Assembly: GCF_024508335.1 (NCBI RefSeq)
Contig: NZ_CP101988.1
Location: forward strand, 930,001-994,000
Direction: 5' to 3'
Length of the DNA stretch: 64,000 bases
From: Cellulomonas chengniuliangii
Lineage (GTDB): Bacteria; Actinomycetota; Actinomycetes; Actinomycetales; Cellulomonadaceae
Part shown: piece after piece, positions 20,000 through 32,544 of the stretch
How positions within the stretch are numbered: position 1 is the stretch's first letter
Layout of the letters: each line of letters starts with the position of its first letter
Program-made: the position numbers and the translations under genes
Notes under the pieces: generated by a model
The model's input: the letters and a program-made list of their open reading frames with translations, nothing else
Database searches by the model: none
What the model was told of the DNA's origin: nothing

Positions 20000-21619
20000 T
20001 TGGCCCGTCGAGAGTCCCGGGCCGTCGAGACGGCGCCCGGGCGCACACCACCTGCTGTCGTGCTCGCCACCGGAACGGTGGCGAGCACGGAGCTGTTGGC
20101 CGACCCCAGAGTCGACGCGATCGCCCTCCCGGTCGCCCCGTCCGCGCCCGACGAGACCGACCTCCAGCCCCGTGCGGGCACCGCCGACGCGGCCGCCCGC
20201 TACGGGCTCGACCTGGCCGAGGCCGCCGAGCGAGGCCGCCTGACCGGAGCCGCGGGCGAGGCCTACACCCTCCAGCTGCCGCGCCCCATCGGCCGTGGGG
20301 CAGACCTGCCATGGGCAGGGCTGCCCAGCCGCGTCGTCCTCGTGGGCGTCGGATCAGGCACGCCCGACGAGCTGCGCCGGGCCGGCGCGGCCCTCGCCCG
20401 CGCCACCCGCGGGCTCGACCGCGTGGTCACCTCGATCGGCTCCGAGGGCGGCCCCGGCGCACCCCGTGCCGTGCGGGCCCTCGTCGAGGGATATCTGCTC
20501 GCCGCCTACGCCACGCCGACCTCCGCGACGGTGGCGCCGGCGACGGCGGCACGCCAGCGGCCCGCGCAGGAGCTCGTCCTGCTCGGTCGCCATGGAGCGC
20601 GCGTCGCGACGGCGCTCGAGGAGGCCGTCCGGGACGCCACCGCGACGTGGCTCGTGCGGGACCTGGCGAACACGCCGTCCAGCACCAAGAACCCCGCCTG
20701 GCTCGCCGACCAGGCGGCCCGCCTGGCCAAGCAGGCCGGGCTCGCCGTCCAGGTCCGCGGGCCGCGGGAGCTCGCGGCCGAGGGCTTCGGGGGGATCCTC
20801 GCAGTCGGGTCCGGGTCGGCCTCCACGCCGCGGCTGGTCACGGTCGACTACACGCCCTCCGGTGACGCGCCCGCGCGAGGCCGCCGTCATGTGGTCGTGG
20901 TCGGCAAGGGCATCACGTACGACACGGGGGGCCTGTCCATCAAGCCTCGCGAGGCGATGGTCCCGATGAAGACCGACATGGCTGGGGCGGCTGTCGCCCT
21001 GGCGACCGTGCTGGGGGCCGCCGCCGCCGGGAGCCAGCACCGCGTGACCGCCGTGCTGCCCTTGGCCGAGAACCACTTCGGTGGCTCGTCCTACCGCCCG
21101 GGAGACGTGCTCCGCATGTACGGGGGCCGCACCGTGGAGATCGCGAACACTGACGCCGAGGGGCGCCTGGTGCTCGCCGACGCCCTCGCCTGGGCGGACG
21201 CCGAGCTGGACCCCGACGTCCTGATCGACGTCGCGACGCTGACCGGCGCCGCGAGCCTGGGCCTCGGCCGCCAGCACGCGGCGCTGTACTCGGCCGACTC
21301 GCGTGTCGTCGCCGCCCTCGAGGCCGCAGCACAGGAGTCGGGCGAGGCGGTGTGGCACATGCCCCTCGTCGAGGACTACCAGCCCGCGGTCCGCTCGAAC
21401 GTCGCGGACCTGCGCCACGTGCCCATCGACGGCTCCCAGTTCGGCGGTGGGTCCATCACCGCGGCGCTGTTCCTGCGGGATTTCGTCGGGCGCCGAGTCT
21501 GGGCCCACCTCGACATCGCCGGACCGGCGCGCTCGGCGTCGGACAAGCACGAGGTCACCGAGGGCGCCACCGGGTACGGAGCCCGGCTCCTGCTGCGGTA
21601 CCTGGCCGCGCTGCGCTGA
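20000..21619 (+). CDS. pepA: Leucyl aminopeptidase, M17 family
   Basis: Cytosolic hexameric metallo-aminopeptidase removing N-terminal residues from peptides. It has an N-terminal macro-like domain (about 1-190) and the catalytic domain with VGKGITYDTGGLSIKP, KTDMAGAA and the signature NTDAEGRLVLADAL carrying metal ligands. Length 539 is slightly long for the family. The only in-frame start close to the DUF3117 stop is TTG, without Shine-Dalgarno, so the true start may be one of the GTG codons about 60 bases inside. Convergent with the O-methyltransferase. Confidence 0.9.
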   Translation: MARRESRAVETAPGRTPPAVVLATGTVASTELLADPRVDAIALPVAPSAPDETDLQPRAGTADAAARYGLDLAEAAERGRLTGAAGEAYTLQLPRPIGRGADLPWAGLPSRVVLVGVGSGTPDELRRAGAALARATRGLDRVVTSIGSEGGPGAPRAVRALVEGYLLAAYATPTSATVAPATAARQRPAQELVLLGRHGARVATALEEAVRDATATWLVRDLANTPSSTKNPAWLADQAARLAKQAGLAVQVRGPRELAAEGFGGILAVGSGSASTPRLVTVDYTPSGDAPARGRRHVVVVGKGITYDTGGLSIKPREAMVPMKTDMAGAAVALATVLGAAAAGSQHRVTAVLPLAENHFGGSSYRPGDVLRMYGGRTVEIANTDAEGRLVLADALAWADAELDPDVLIDVATLTGAASLGLGRQHAALYSADSRVVAALEAAAQESGEAVWHMPLVEDYQPAVRSNVADLRHVPIDGSQFGGGSITAALFLRDFVGRRVWAHLDIAGPARSASDKHEVTEGATGYGARLLLRYLAALR

Positions 21620-21674
21620 CCGGCCCTTCGGTCGCCCCTCGGTGTTCGGGCGCGATCGGCTGCGCCGCCCCGGT

Positions 21675-21694
21675 CCGCGAGCGCGGCCTCGCGG
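21675..21694. terminator. Possible hairpin between pepA and the O-methyltransferase
   Basis: A 7-base-pair stem CCGCGAG / CTCGCGG with a 6-base loop between two convergent stops. No T-run on either side. Confidence 0.35.
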
Positions 21695-21696
21695 CG

Positions 21697-22302
21697 TCAG
21701 CGCTTGACCGCGGTGAGCAGCCCGTCTCCGCTGGGGATCATCGCGGGCAGCAGGCGCACGTCGTCCCGCACCTGGCGGCCGACCTCGCGGATGATCGTGG
21801 TCACCTCGTCTCGACGGGCAGGGTCCGCGACGCGGTCGTGCCACAGGGCGTTGTCGACGGCGAGCACCCCGCCGGGACGCAGCAGCCGCAGGGCCTGCTC
21901 GACGTATGCCGCGTAGGACTCCTTGTCCGCGTCGACGAACACCAGGTCGTAGCCGCCGTCGGTCAGCCGGGGGAGCACGTCGAGCGCCCTGCCGGAGATC
22001 GTGCGGGTACGGGTGCTGCGCAGGCCCTCCTCGCCGAAGGCCTCCTTCGCGGCCCGCTGATGCTCGACCTCGACGTCGATCGTGGTGAGGACGCCCTCGT
22101 CGGGCATGCCGCGCAGCAGGTACAGCGAGCTGACGCCCGCGCCGGTGCCGATCTCCACGACCGCACGGGCCTGCGCAGCCGCGGCGAGGAGCCGCAGCAC
22201 GGCCCCGGAGCCCGGCAGCACGGGGGTGCACCCGAGCTGGGCGGCGCGCTCGCGCGCGCGCAGAACGGTGTCGTCCTCGGTGAGGTAACCCTCGGAGTAC
22301 AC
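21697..22302 (-). CDS. O-methyltransferase (class I SAM-dependent)
   Basis: A small O-methyltransferase of the COMT-like family 3, about 201-210 residues. SAM-binding VVEIGTGAGVSSLYLLRG, LTTIDVEVEHQRAA, and the metal-binding FVDADKESY / VDNALWHDRV segments are present. The first canonical start is the GTG at 22302, which has a poor ribosome site. A perfect AGGAGG five bases before an in-frame ATC at 22329 suggests that translation begins there, nine codons earlier (see finding). Divergent from sigE, the same arrangement as Rv1220c-sigE in mycobacteria from memory. Substrate unknown. Confidence 0.88.
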   Translation of the reverse strand: MYSEGYLTEDDTVLRARERAAQLGCTPVLPGSGAVLRLLAAAAQARAVVEIGTGAGVSSLYLLRGMPDEGVLTTIDVEVEHQRAAKEAFGEEGLRSTRTRTISGRALDVLPRLTDGGYDLVFVDADKESYAAYVEQALRLLRPGGVLAVDNALWHDRVADPARRDEVTTIIREVGRQVRDDVRLLPAMIPSGDGLLTAVKR

Positions 22303-22334
22303 CCAGCTCTGGGCCTTGTCAGTCGAGATGGCTG

Positions 22335-22340
22335 CCTCCT
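22335..22340 (-). promoter_or_regulatory. Perfect AGGAGG ribosome site before an ATC codon
   Basis: AGGAGG on the minus strand lies five bases before ATC (22329-22327), in frame with the O-methyltransferase. An in-frame TAG stop lies upstream (TAT-AGC region near 22363) and no ATG, GTG or TTG occurs between, so the site has no canonical start to serve. Confidence 0.6.
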
Positions 22341-22439
22341 GAGGCGCGCGATGGTGGTGCTATACGGACGCCAGCCTAGTGCCGGGCCAGCACGGCAGCG
22401 GGATCTGGGCCTCGACATTCGGCGTTTCGGCGCGAGCCT

Positions 22440-22454
22440 GGGACACTGGGTCCC
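22440..22454. promoter_or_regulatory. GGGAC-N5-GTCCC palindrome upstream of sigE
   Basis: GGGACACTGGGTCCC lies 52 bases before the sigE start. The same half-sites and spacing occur at 34972-34986 before the nucleoside transporter operon. Protein bound, if any, is unknown. Confidence 0.35.
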
Positions 22455-22505
22455 GCAGGCGCGCGCGTGGACGACCCATGCCGCGACGAGCAGGAGAGGA
22501 CCGCG

Positions 22506-23120
22506 ATGACGAGCCCCGTGACCGAGCAGCCGTGGCAGGCGCCGTCGTGGGAGCAGATCGTGCGGGACCACTCCGCCCGGGTGTACCGGCTCGCCTACCG
22601 CCTCACCGGCAACCAGCACGACGCGGAGGACCTCACCCAGGAGGTCTTCGTGCGGGTGTTCCGCTCGTTGTCGACGTACACCCCCGGCACGTTCGAGGGG
22701 TGGCTGCACCGGATCACGACGAACCTCTTCCTCGACCAGATGCGGCGCAAGCAGCGCATCCGGATGGACGCCATGGGGGAGGAGGCCGACCGGTACCCCG
22801 CCGTCGAGGGCCGGCACTCGCCCGAGCGGGCGTACGAGCACGAGAACCTCGACCACGACGTGCAGCGGGCGCTCGACGCGCTGCCCCCCGAGTACCGCGC
22901 GGCGGTTGTGCTGTGCGACATCGAAGGGCTGTCCTACGAGGAGATCGCCGTCACCCTGGGCATCAAGCTCGGCACGGTCCGCTCCCGGATCCATCGCGCA
23001 CGGGCCAGGCTGCGGGTCGCGCTCGAGCATCGGGACCCGGCCCGGCAGGACGGCGGCGTCGACCTCGACGCGCCGGTCCTCGGCCTGGACGGGCTCGGCG
23101 AGAGGGCGGTCGCCCGATGA
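22506..23120 (+). CDS. sigE: ECF RNA polymerase sigma factor SigE
   Basis: Extracytoplasmic-function sigma factor of 204 residues. Region 2 (about 18-85) includes [27 protein letters not shown]; region 4 (about 125-175) includes [24 protein letters not shown] and the helix-turn-helix [15 protein letters not shown]. The ATG at 22506 follows GGAGAGG; an upstream ATG in frame lacks one. The stop overlaps the anti-sigma start (ATGA), followed again by htrA: sigE, its inhibitor and an envelope protease are a coupled stress module. Likely to control envelope stress; autoregulation not demonstrable here. Confidence 0.92.
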   Translation: MTSPVTEQPWQAPSWEQIVRDHSARVYRLAYRLTGNQHDAEDLTQEVFVRVFRSLSTYTPGTFEGWLHRITTNLFLDQMRRKQRIRMDAMGEEADRYPAVEGRHSPERAYEHENLDHDVQRALDALPPEYRAAVVLCDIEGLSYEEIAVTLGIKLGTVRSRIHRARARLRVALEHRDPARQDGGVDLDAPVLGLDGLGERAVAR

Positions 23121-24114
23121 CCGCGCACCTGGGGACCAAGATCTCGGCGCTGGTCGACGGCCAGCTCCCGCCCGGGGCCACGGAGCGGGCCCTGGCCCAC
23201 GTCGCGGGCTGCCCCGAGTGCGCGGCCGAGCTCAGCGCCGCCCGCACAGCGCGCAGCGCCCTGGCGGCCGCGTGCGACGTCCCGCCCAACCCGGACCTGA
23301 CCGCCCGGCTGCTCTCCCTCGCCGGCTGCCAGCCCGCCGAGCCTCCGACGCCGCGCCGCGACCCGTTCGCACAGCCCGGCTCGTCGGGCGCCGACGCGAG
23401 GGCAGCCGCGTACACCGCTCCCCATGCGATGACCGGGGACCTGACTGCGCGCCGCCGTCCGGTGCGGGTGGCGGCCGCCGCGGCCGCGTGCGTGGGGCTC
23501 GTCTGCGGAGGGCTGTTCCTGCTGGGCGACAGGCCGTCGGTGCTCCCGTCGAGCCACCCGGCGCAGGCCCTGGCGCTGCTGGGCCACGACTCGGCGGAGT
23601 CGTGGGACCAGCCGCGCGCCGCCCACCTGGGGCTCGCCGCGATGCTCCCGGGGTCGTCTGCCGGCGCGGCCCCGACGGCCTCCGAGATCGACCCCTCCGC
23701 CGGCGACCTGTGGTCCGCCCTGAGCGTCGCGGGCTGGAAGTGCCCGGTGGCGCTCCCGGAGGGATGGACGGTGACCGACGCGCACGTCAGCCCTGACGGC
23801 TCGCGGCTCGAGGTGGACCTCGCGGGTCCGGGCATGACGGCGGTCCTCACCGAGCAGCCCGGGCGGCTCGACACGCAGGCGCTCGAGGGCACGACCCAGC
23901 TCGTTCTCGGGGACCGGACGCTGTACGTGCTCTCCGAGCAGCCCTGGCACGCTGCATGGCAGGCCGACGACCTGGTCGTCGAGGTGGTGGCCACCTCCGG
24001 CACGGAGACGGTGCACTCTGTGGTGGCCGGATTCCCCGGTGGACGTTTCGACGACGGCCTGCAGGCCAGGATCATTCGAGGATGGGACACCGTGACCCAG
24101 GCGTTGCAGAAGCG

Positions 24115-24118
<4 letters not shown>
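23117..24118 (+). CDS. rseA: Zinc-finger anti-sigma factor, RseA-like
   Basis: A 333-residue membrane protein. The N-terminal zinc-binding anti-sigma domain shows H28-x3-C32-x2-C35 (HVAGCPEC). A membrane helix lies at about 113-133, and about 200 residues then face outside. It should hold the upstream SigE inactive until released by proteolysis or redox change. ATGA overlaps on both sides couple it to sigE and htrA. The outer domain ([18 protein letters not shown] onward) resembles those of actinobacterial anti-sigma factors but has no named fold that I recognise. Confidence 0.88.
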
Positions 24119-25482
<1,364 letters not shown>

Positions 25483-25490
25483 GCGACGGG

Positions 25491-25496
25491 TAGCCT
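25491..25496 (+). promoter_or_regulatory. Leaderless-type -10 (TAGCCT) of tatB
   Basis: TAGCCT ends six bases before the tatB GTG at 25503, just behind the htrA stop. Confidence 0.5.
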
Positions 25497-25502
25497 GGCC
25501 CC

Positions 25503-27648
<2,146 letters not shown>

Positions 27649-27657
27649 GGTCGGGGG

Positions 27658-28680
27658 ATGATCGCGCAGCCCGATCCTGGCGCGCCGGTCGGCGCAGGGC
27701 GGGCGCACGCCAAGGCGGCGGCCACGGAGGGCTCCGTCGAGGCCCGGCAGGGCGGGCTGCGGGCCAGGGTCGCCGCGGTGGTCGCCTGGGCCAAGCGCGT
27801 CGTCGAGTGGTGGAACCAGAGCCGCGCGGGACGGGCCAACGCGCGGTTCGGCGCCGCCGGTGGGGGAGTGCTGACCGGGGGCATCGCCTACGCGACCCTG
27901 TTCTCCGTCTTCGCGGGCCTGACGATCGGCTACACGGCGTTCATGGCGGTGCTGGGCCGCGACCAGGCCCTTCGGGAGGACGTGCTGGCCACTGTGGCGG
28001 CCAACCTCCCCGGCCTGATCGACACCGGCTCGGAGAACGGCGTGCTGGACCCGGACTCGCTGCGGCTGACCGTGGGGCTGAACGTCACGAGCATCGTGGC
28101 AGGCGTCGTCCTGCTGGTCAGCGCGACGTCGGCGTTGTCTTCCCTGCGCACCGCGGTCCGCGCCATGTTCGACGCCGGCAAGTTGCCCGAGAACGCGGCG
28201 CTCAGCAAGCTGCGGGACCTGGCCGGCTTCGTGGGGCTCGCGCTGGCGGTGCTGGTGGCGGCGGTGCTGAGCCTGGCGGCGTCCTCCCTCGCGGACAGCG
28301 CGCTCCACGCGCTGGGCGTCGCCGAGGGCACGGGGACGCTCGTGCGCGCGCTGGTGGTCGTCGTGGGGTTCGTCGTGGACGTGGGCACGTTCATGCTCAT
28401 CGTGCGGGTTCTCGCCGGGCAGCGGCCGCCGTTCCGCGACCTGCTCGGGGGCGCCGTGATCGCCGCGGTGGGACTGGGCGCCATGCGGATCGCGGGCACC
28501 TCGCTCGTGGCGAGCGGGGCCGAGCGGAACGCGCTCCTGGCGTCCTTCGCCGCGATCGTCACGTTGCTGGTGTGGATCAACCTCATGTCCCGCATCGTGC
28601 TGCTCGCGGCGGCGTGGACGGCCAACCCGCCACGCGTGACGGCCGCCGAGCCGGGCGACGGGCTGGCGCCGGGGGCGTAG
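27658..28680 (+). CDS. YihY/virulence factor BrkB family membrane protein
   Basis: A 340-residue inner-membrane protein with a charged N-terminal region and six hydrophobic helices between about residues 75 and 330. The FGAAGGGVLTGGIAYATLFSVFAG opening and the ASFAAIVTLLVWINLMSRIVLLAAAW end are typical of YihY/BrkB proteins. Despite the old name of ribonuclease BN, members are not nucleases, and their role is unclear. Next to trpS as in mycobacteria (Rv3335c-Rv3336c, from memory). Convergent with sdhB across a terminator hairpin. Confidence 0.85.
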   Translation: MIAQPDPGAPVGAGRAHAKAAATEGSVEARQGGLRARVAAVVAWAKRVVEWWNQSRAGRANARFGAAGGGVLTGGIAYATLFSVFAGLTIGYTAFMAVLGRDQALREDVLATVAANLPGLIDTGSENGVLDPDSLRLTVGLNVTSIVAGVVLLVSATSALSSLRTAVRAMFDAGKLPENAALSKLRDLAGFVGLALAVLVAAVLSLAASSLADSALHALGVAEGTGTLVRALVVVVGFVVDVGTFMLIVRVLAGQRPPFRDLLGGAVIAAVGLGAMRIAGTSLVASGAERNALLASFAAIVTLLVWINLMSRIVLLAAAWTANPPRVTAAEPGDGLAPGA

Positions 28681-28721
28681 GCCCTGAGGCGTGCGCGCGC
28701 GGGCGAAGGGCCTATGCACGG

Positions 28722-28757
28722 CGAGAGCGCCGCCCCCTTGTGGGGACGGCGCTCTCG
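28722..28757. terminator. Bidirectional hairpin between brkB-like gene and sdhB
   Basis: An 11-base-pair stem (CGAGAGCGCCG / CGGCGCTCTCG), then one mismatch and a further 4 pairs capped by TTGT. It lies between the two convergent stops and can serve both strands. No T-run. Confidence 0.7.
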
Positions 28758-28776
28758 GGGCGCCCGGGGGCGGGCG

Positions 28777-29547
28777 TCAGAAGGCGCGGGTGATCATCGC
28801 CCGCTTGACCTCCTGGATCGCCTTGGTGACCTCGATGCCGCGAGGGCACGCCTCGGTGCAGTTGAAGGCGGTGCGGCAGCGCCACACGCCCTCCTTGTCG
28901 TTGAGGATCTCGAGCCGCTGGGCCCCGCCCTCGTCGCGGCTGTCGAAGATGAACCGGTGCGCGTTGACGATCGCGGCCGGCCCGAAGTACTGCCCGTCGG
29001 TCCAGAACACCGGGCAGGCCGACGTGCACGCCGCGCACAGGATGCACTTGGTGGTGTCGTCGAAGCGCTCGCGCTGCGCGGCGGACTGCAGGCGCTCCTT
29101 GGTCGGCGCGTTCCCCTCGGTGATCAGGAACGGCATGATCTCGCGGTAGGAGGCGAAGAACGGCTCCATGTCCACGACCAGGTCCTTGATCACCGGAAGG
29201 CCCTTGATGGGCTCGACCAGGATCGGCTTGCCCGGGTTGAGGTCCTTGAGCAGGGCCTTGCAGGCGAGGCGGTTGCGGCCGTTGATCCGCATGGCGTCCG
29301 AGCCGCACACCCCGTGGGCGCACGAGCGACGGAAGGTGAGCGACCCGTCGTGCTCCCACTTGATCTTGTGCAGGGCGTCCAGGAGCCGGTCCGTGCCGTG
29401 CGCGGTGACCGTGAACTCCTCCCAGTACGCCTCGTCCCCGTGGGAGTCGGGCAGGTACCGGCGGATGCGCAGCGTCACGTCGAAGCTGGGCACCACGCCG
29501 ATCTCGGAGGTCTCGGACTCCGTGGTGGCGTCGAGGGTGGCAGTCAT
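28777..29547 (-). CDS. sdhB: Succinate dehydrogenase iron-sulfur subunit SdhB
   Basis: Electron-transfer subunit of complex II, 256 residues. The plant-type [2Fe-2S] site is CAHGVCGSDAMRINGRNRLAC. The C-terminal domain carries the [4Fe-4S] set CILCAACTSACP and the [3Fe-4S]/[4Fe-4S] set CRTAFNCTEACPRGI. Its ATG overlaps the last base of the sdhA stop (TGATG), giving coupled translation. Last gene of sdhCDAB. Confidence 0.97.
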   Translation of the reverse strand: MTATLDATTESETSEIGVVPSFDVTLRIRRYLPDSHGDEAYWEEFTVTAHGTDRLLDALHKIKWEHDGSLTFRRSCAHGVCGSDAMRINGRNRLACKALLKDLNPGKPILVEPIKGLPVIKDLVVDMEPFFASYREIMPFLITEGNAPTKERLQSAAQRERFDDTTKCILCAACTSACPVFWTDGQYFGPAAIVNAHRFIFDSRDEGGAQRLEILNDKEGVWRCRTAFNCTEACPRGIEVTKAIQEVKRAMITRAF

Positions 29548-31451
29548 CAGTACTTACGCTCCATCGGCTGGTACCGGGTCATGACGACGGGCTTGTACCC
29601 GAGGCTGACGTCGAACGTGCCGGGCGCGGCCGATCCGGGCCCGCTGAGGACGCCGACGAGCTCGCCCTCCTGATCGGGCGCCACCACCGCGCTGCCCGTG
29701 GCCTCCGGGGCCGCGATGGCCACGGCGACGGGCTCCGACGGGGCCAGCACCCCGGGGCGCCGCCGGTAGGCCATCGTGTGCTGCATGTAGCCCTGGTCGT
29801 CGCGCTTGGGGTAGTCCTCCCGGAAGTGGCCGCCGCGGGACTCGTTGCGGTTCAAGGCCCCGACGACCACGACCTCGGCGATGTCGAGCAGGAAGCCCAG
29901 CTCGAGCGCCTCGAGGAGGTCGGTGTTGAAGGTGCTGCTCTTGTCCTGGACCGACACGTTCCGGTAGCGCTTCTGCAGGTCGCGGACGTCCGCGAGGGCC
30001 TGGAGCAGCGACTCCTCGGTGCGGAACACCTGGGCGTTGGCGTCCATGGTCTGCTGCAGGTCGCGGCGCACGTCCGCGACCCGCTCGCCGGACGGCCGCT
30101 CGCGCATCTCGAGCAGCTCGGCCACGACGCCGCCCTCGGGGTCGACGGGGACGTCGACCCAGTCCGCGTTGACGGCGTACTCGGCCGCGGCGATGCCCGC
30201 CCGCTTGCCGAACACGTTGATGTCCAGCAGCGAGTTGGTGCCGAGCCGGTTGGAGCCGTGCACCGACACGCAGGCGACCTCGCCGGCCGCGTACAGGCCC
30301 TTGACGGTGTCGGTGTTGTTGCGCAGCACCTCGGCCGTGATGTTGGTCGGCACTCCACCCATCGCGTAGTGCGCGGTGGGGTAGACGGGGATCGGCTCGG
30401 TGTACGGCTCGATGCCCAGGTAGGTGCGCGCGAACTCGGTGATGTCCGGCAGCTTGGCGTCGATGTGCGCCGGCTCCAGGTGCGTCAGGTCGAGGAGCAC
30501 ATAGTCCTTGTTCGGGCCGGCGCCGCGGCCCTCCCGCACCTCGAGGGCCATGGACCGGGCGACGATGTCGCGCGGCGCGAGGTCCTTGATGGTGGGGGCG
30601 TAGCGCTCCATGAACCGCTCGCCGTCCGCGTTGCGCAGGATGCCGCCCTCGCCGCGAGCGGCCTCGGAGAGCAGGATGCCCAGGCCCGCGAGGCCGGTCG
30701 GGTGGAACTGGAAGAACTCCATGTCCTCGAGCGGCAGGCCGCGGCGGTAGGCGAGGGCCATGCCGTCACCGGTGAGGGTGTGCGCGTTGGAGGTCGTCTT
30801 GTAGATCTTGCCCGCGCCACCCGTGGCGAGGACCACGGACTTCGCGCGGAACAGGTGGATCTCGCCGGTGGCGAGCTCGTAGGCGACCACGCCGCTGACC
30901 CTGACGTCCTCGCCGCTGGGGACGTCGCCGTCCACCAGGTCGTGCGAGAGCAGCAGGTCGAGAACGTAGAACTCGTTGAAGAACTCCACGTCCTGCTTGA
31001 CGCACTGCTGGTACAGGGTCTGCAGGATCATGTGGCCGGTGCGGTCCGCCGCGTAGCAGGACCGGCGGACGGCGCTCTCACCGTGGTTGCGGGTGTGCCC
31101 CCCGAACCGGCGCTGGTCGATCTTGCCCTCGGGGGTGCGGTTGAACGGCAGCCCCATCTTCTCGAGGTCGAGCACCGCGTCGATGGCCTCCTTGGCCATG
31201 ACCTCGGCGGCGTCCTGGTCGACGAGGTAGTCGCCGCCCTTGACCGTGTCGAAGGTGTGCCACTCCCAGTTGTCCTCCTCGACGTTCGCGAGGGCGGCGC
31301 ACATGCCGCCCTGCGCGGCGCCCGTGTGGGAGCGCGTCGGGTACAGCTTGGAGATGACGGCCGTGCGGGTGCGGCCGGAGGACTCGAGGGCGGCGCGCAT
31401 CCCGGCGCCACCTGCGCCCACGATCACGACGTCGTACTGATGGGTCTGCAT
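29547..31451 (-). CDS. sdhA: Succinate dehydrogenase flavoprotein subunit SdhA
   Basis: FAD-containing catalytic subunit oxidising succinate to fumarate, 634 residues. FAD site: [17 protein letters not shown]. The covalent FAD histidine lies in the SHTGAAQGG segment. Active-site stretches include QFHPTGL and a [16 protein letters not shown] region. The ATG at 31451 follows AGGAGG by eleven bases and gives the family N-terminus; the longer open frame upstream reads low-complexity Ser/Arg sequence and is not coding. A gap of 79 bases separates it from sdhD. Confidence 0.97.
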   Translation of the reverse strand: MQTHQYDVVIVGAGGAGMRAALESSGRTRTAVISKLYPTRSHTGAAQGGMCAALANVEEDNWEWHTFDTVKGGDYLVDQDAAEVMAKEAIDAVLDLEKMGLPFNRTPEGKIDQRRFGGHTRNHGESAVRRSCYAADRTGHMILQTLYQQCVKQDVEFFNEFYVLDLLLSHDLVDGDVPSGEDVRVSGVVAYELATGEIHLFRAKSVVLATGGAGKIYKTTSNAHTLTGDGMALAYRRGLPLEDMEFFQFHPTGLAGLGILLSEAARGEGGILRNADGERFMERYAPTIKDLAPRDIVARSMALEVREGRGAGPNKDYVLLDLTHLEPAHIDAKLPDITEFARTYLGIEPYTEPIPVYPTAHYAMGGVPTNITAEVLRNNTDTVKGLYAAGEVACVSVHGSNRLGTNSLLDINVFGKRAGIAAAEYAVNADWVDVPVDPEGGVVAELLEMRERPSGERVADVRRDLQQTMDANAQVFRTEESLLQALADVRDLQKRYRNVSVQDKSSTFNTDLLEALELGFLLDIAEVVVVGALNRNESRGGHFREDYPKRDDQGYMQHTMAYRRRPGVLAPSEPVAVAIAAPEATGSAVVAPDQEGELVGVLSGPGSAAPGTFDVSLGYKPVVMTRYQPMERKY

Positions 31452-31530
31452 CGGGCTCGATGCCTCCTGAGGCGGATTTGCGCGAGACGCGCTGGCCGCG
31501 CCCGCCGCGATGGGCGGGCGAGGCCAGCGG

Positions 31531-31980
31531 TCAGGCGGAGCAGAACGAGGGGAGGAGGTTCGCCGGGCTGTCGACCGGGCACGGGTCGAACGTGAAGATG
31601 ACGAGCGTGCCAAGCACCACGACGACGACCAGCGAGGCCATGAGCGCCGTCTTGAGCGCGAGCCGGACGCTGTCCCGCTCGGCGTAGTCGTTGATGATGG
31701 TGCGCACGCCGTTGGCGCCGTGGATCATCGCGAGCCACAGCATGAGCAGGTCCCAGACCTGCCACAGCGGGGAGGCCCACTTGCCGGCGACGAAACCGAA
31801 GTCCACGGCGCTGATGCCCTCGCCCTGGACGAGGTTGACGAACAGGTGGCCGAAGATGAGCACCAGCAGCACGACGCCGGACACCCGCATGAAGATCCAG
31901 CCGTACAGCTCGAAGTTGCCGCGGGTGCTGCGGCGGTTGCGGGGCGCGCGGGGCGCCCTCGGCTCAGCGATCGTGGTCAT
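31531..31980 (-). CDS. sdhD: Succinate dehydrogenase membrane anchor SdhD
   Basis: Hydrophobic anchor of 149 residues with three membrane helices at about 27-50, 67-90 and 108-128. The [10 protein letters not shown] and [15 protein letters not shown] segments contain the histidines expected near heme and quinone. Its ATG shares one base with the sdhC stop (TGATG). Together with SdhC it anchors the SdhAB dimer and passes electrons to menaquinone. Confidence 0.93.
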   Translation of the reverse strand: MTTIAEPRAPRAPRNRRSTRGNFELYGWIFMRVSGVVLLVLIFGHLFVNLVQGEGISAVDFGFVAGKWASPLWQVWDLLMLWLAMIHGANGVRTIINDYAERDSVRLALKTALMASLVVVVVLGTLVIFTFDPCPVDSPANLLPSFCSA

Positions 31981-32360
31981 CAGGCGCCCCCGAAGACGTG
32001 GCCCAGGTGCCGCGGCAGGAAGCCCGCCATGGTCACGACGAACAGCCCGAGGACGACGTACAGCATCACGCGCTGGTACCGCGGGCCCTTGGCCCAGAAG
32101 TCCACGAGCATGATCCGGATGCCGTTGAAGGCGTGGAAGACGATCGCCGCGACCAGGCCGGCCTCGCCGATGCCCATGATGGGGTTCTTGTACGTGCCGA
32201 TGACCGCGTTGTACGCCTCCGGGGAGACGCGCACGAGAGCCGTGTCGAGCACGTGCACGAGCAGGAAGAAGAAGATGAGGACGCCGGTCACGCGGTGCGC
32301 GACCCACGACCACATGCCTTCACGCCCTCGGTAGAGCGTGCCGGCCGGTGCGGTGGGCAC
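31980..32360 (-). CDS. sdhC: Succinate dehydrogenase cytochrome b556 subunit SdhC
   Basis: A 126-residue membrane subunit with three helices. The conserved SWVAHRVTGVLIFFFLLVHVLD motif region holds heme-b histidines; a second histidine is in FHAFNGIRIMLVD. The start is GTG with CAGGAGG ahead of it. First gene of the minus-strand sdhCDAB operon; its leader contains a palindromic operator-like cluster (32389-32414) and a TAGAGT -10. Confidence 0.93.
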   Translation of the reverse strand: MPTAPAGTLYRGREGMWSWVAHRVTGVLIFFFLLVHVLDTALVRVSPEAYNAVIGTYKNPIMGIGEAGLVAAIVFHAFNGIRIMLVDFWAKGPRYQRVMLYVVLGLFVVTMAGFLPRHLGHVFGGA

Positions 32361-32388
32361 GTGGAGAGCCTCCTGGCAGTCGGATGAG

Positions 32389-32414
32389 GGACAGCACTGT
32401 CCTTTTCGCTGTCC
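32389..32414 (-). promoter_or_regulatory. GGACAG operator-like cluster at the sdhC transcription start
   Basis: On the minus strand GGACAG occurs right behind the -10, again after six bases, and the second copy forms a palindrome with CTGTCC (GGACAG-CA/TG-CTGTCC, 32389-32402). The cluster would cover positions about +1 to +25 of the mRNA, a typical repressor location. The protein is unknown. Confidence 0.5.
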
Positions 32415-32442
32415 ACTCTAGTGACTTGTGCCTCACGGTCGA
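32415..32442 (-). promoter_or_regulatory. Candidate sdhCDAB promoter
   Basis: On the minus strand TCGACC (32442-32437), a 16-base spacer and TAGAGT (32420-32415). The -35 lies inside the palindrome CGGTCGACCG. Confidence 0.45.
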
Positions 32443-32479
32443 CCGCCCTGCCGCCTGTGACGCGAGGGATCTGACCGAA

Positions 32480-32495
32480 TGTGACGAAACCCACA
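32480..32495. promoter_or_regulatory. Near-consensus CRP/GlxR-type site between sdhC and manC
   Basis: TGTGACGAAACCCACA departs from TGTGA-N6-TCACA at one base. It lies about 70 bases upstream of the sdhC -10 and about 50 before the manC ATG, so it could act on either. A further TGTGA half-site is at 32456. Confidence 0.45.
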
Positions 32496-32532
32496 GCGGA
32501 GTAGGCCCGGCCGTCGCGCCGCTGGTCATGGC

Positions 32533-32538
32533 TACCCT
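32533..32538 (+). promoter_or_regulatory. Leaderless-type -10 (TACCCT) of manC
   Basis: TACCCT ends six bases before the manC ATG; no Shine-Dalgarno is present. Confidence 0.5.
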
Positions 32539-32544
32539 GGCCCG

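Noticed and set aside
31452-31613. A 54-residue N-terminal extension of SdhA
   Set aside because: Low-complexity Ser/Arg sequence, no ribosome site at its start, and the ATG at 31451 gives the family N-terminus behind AGGAGG.
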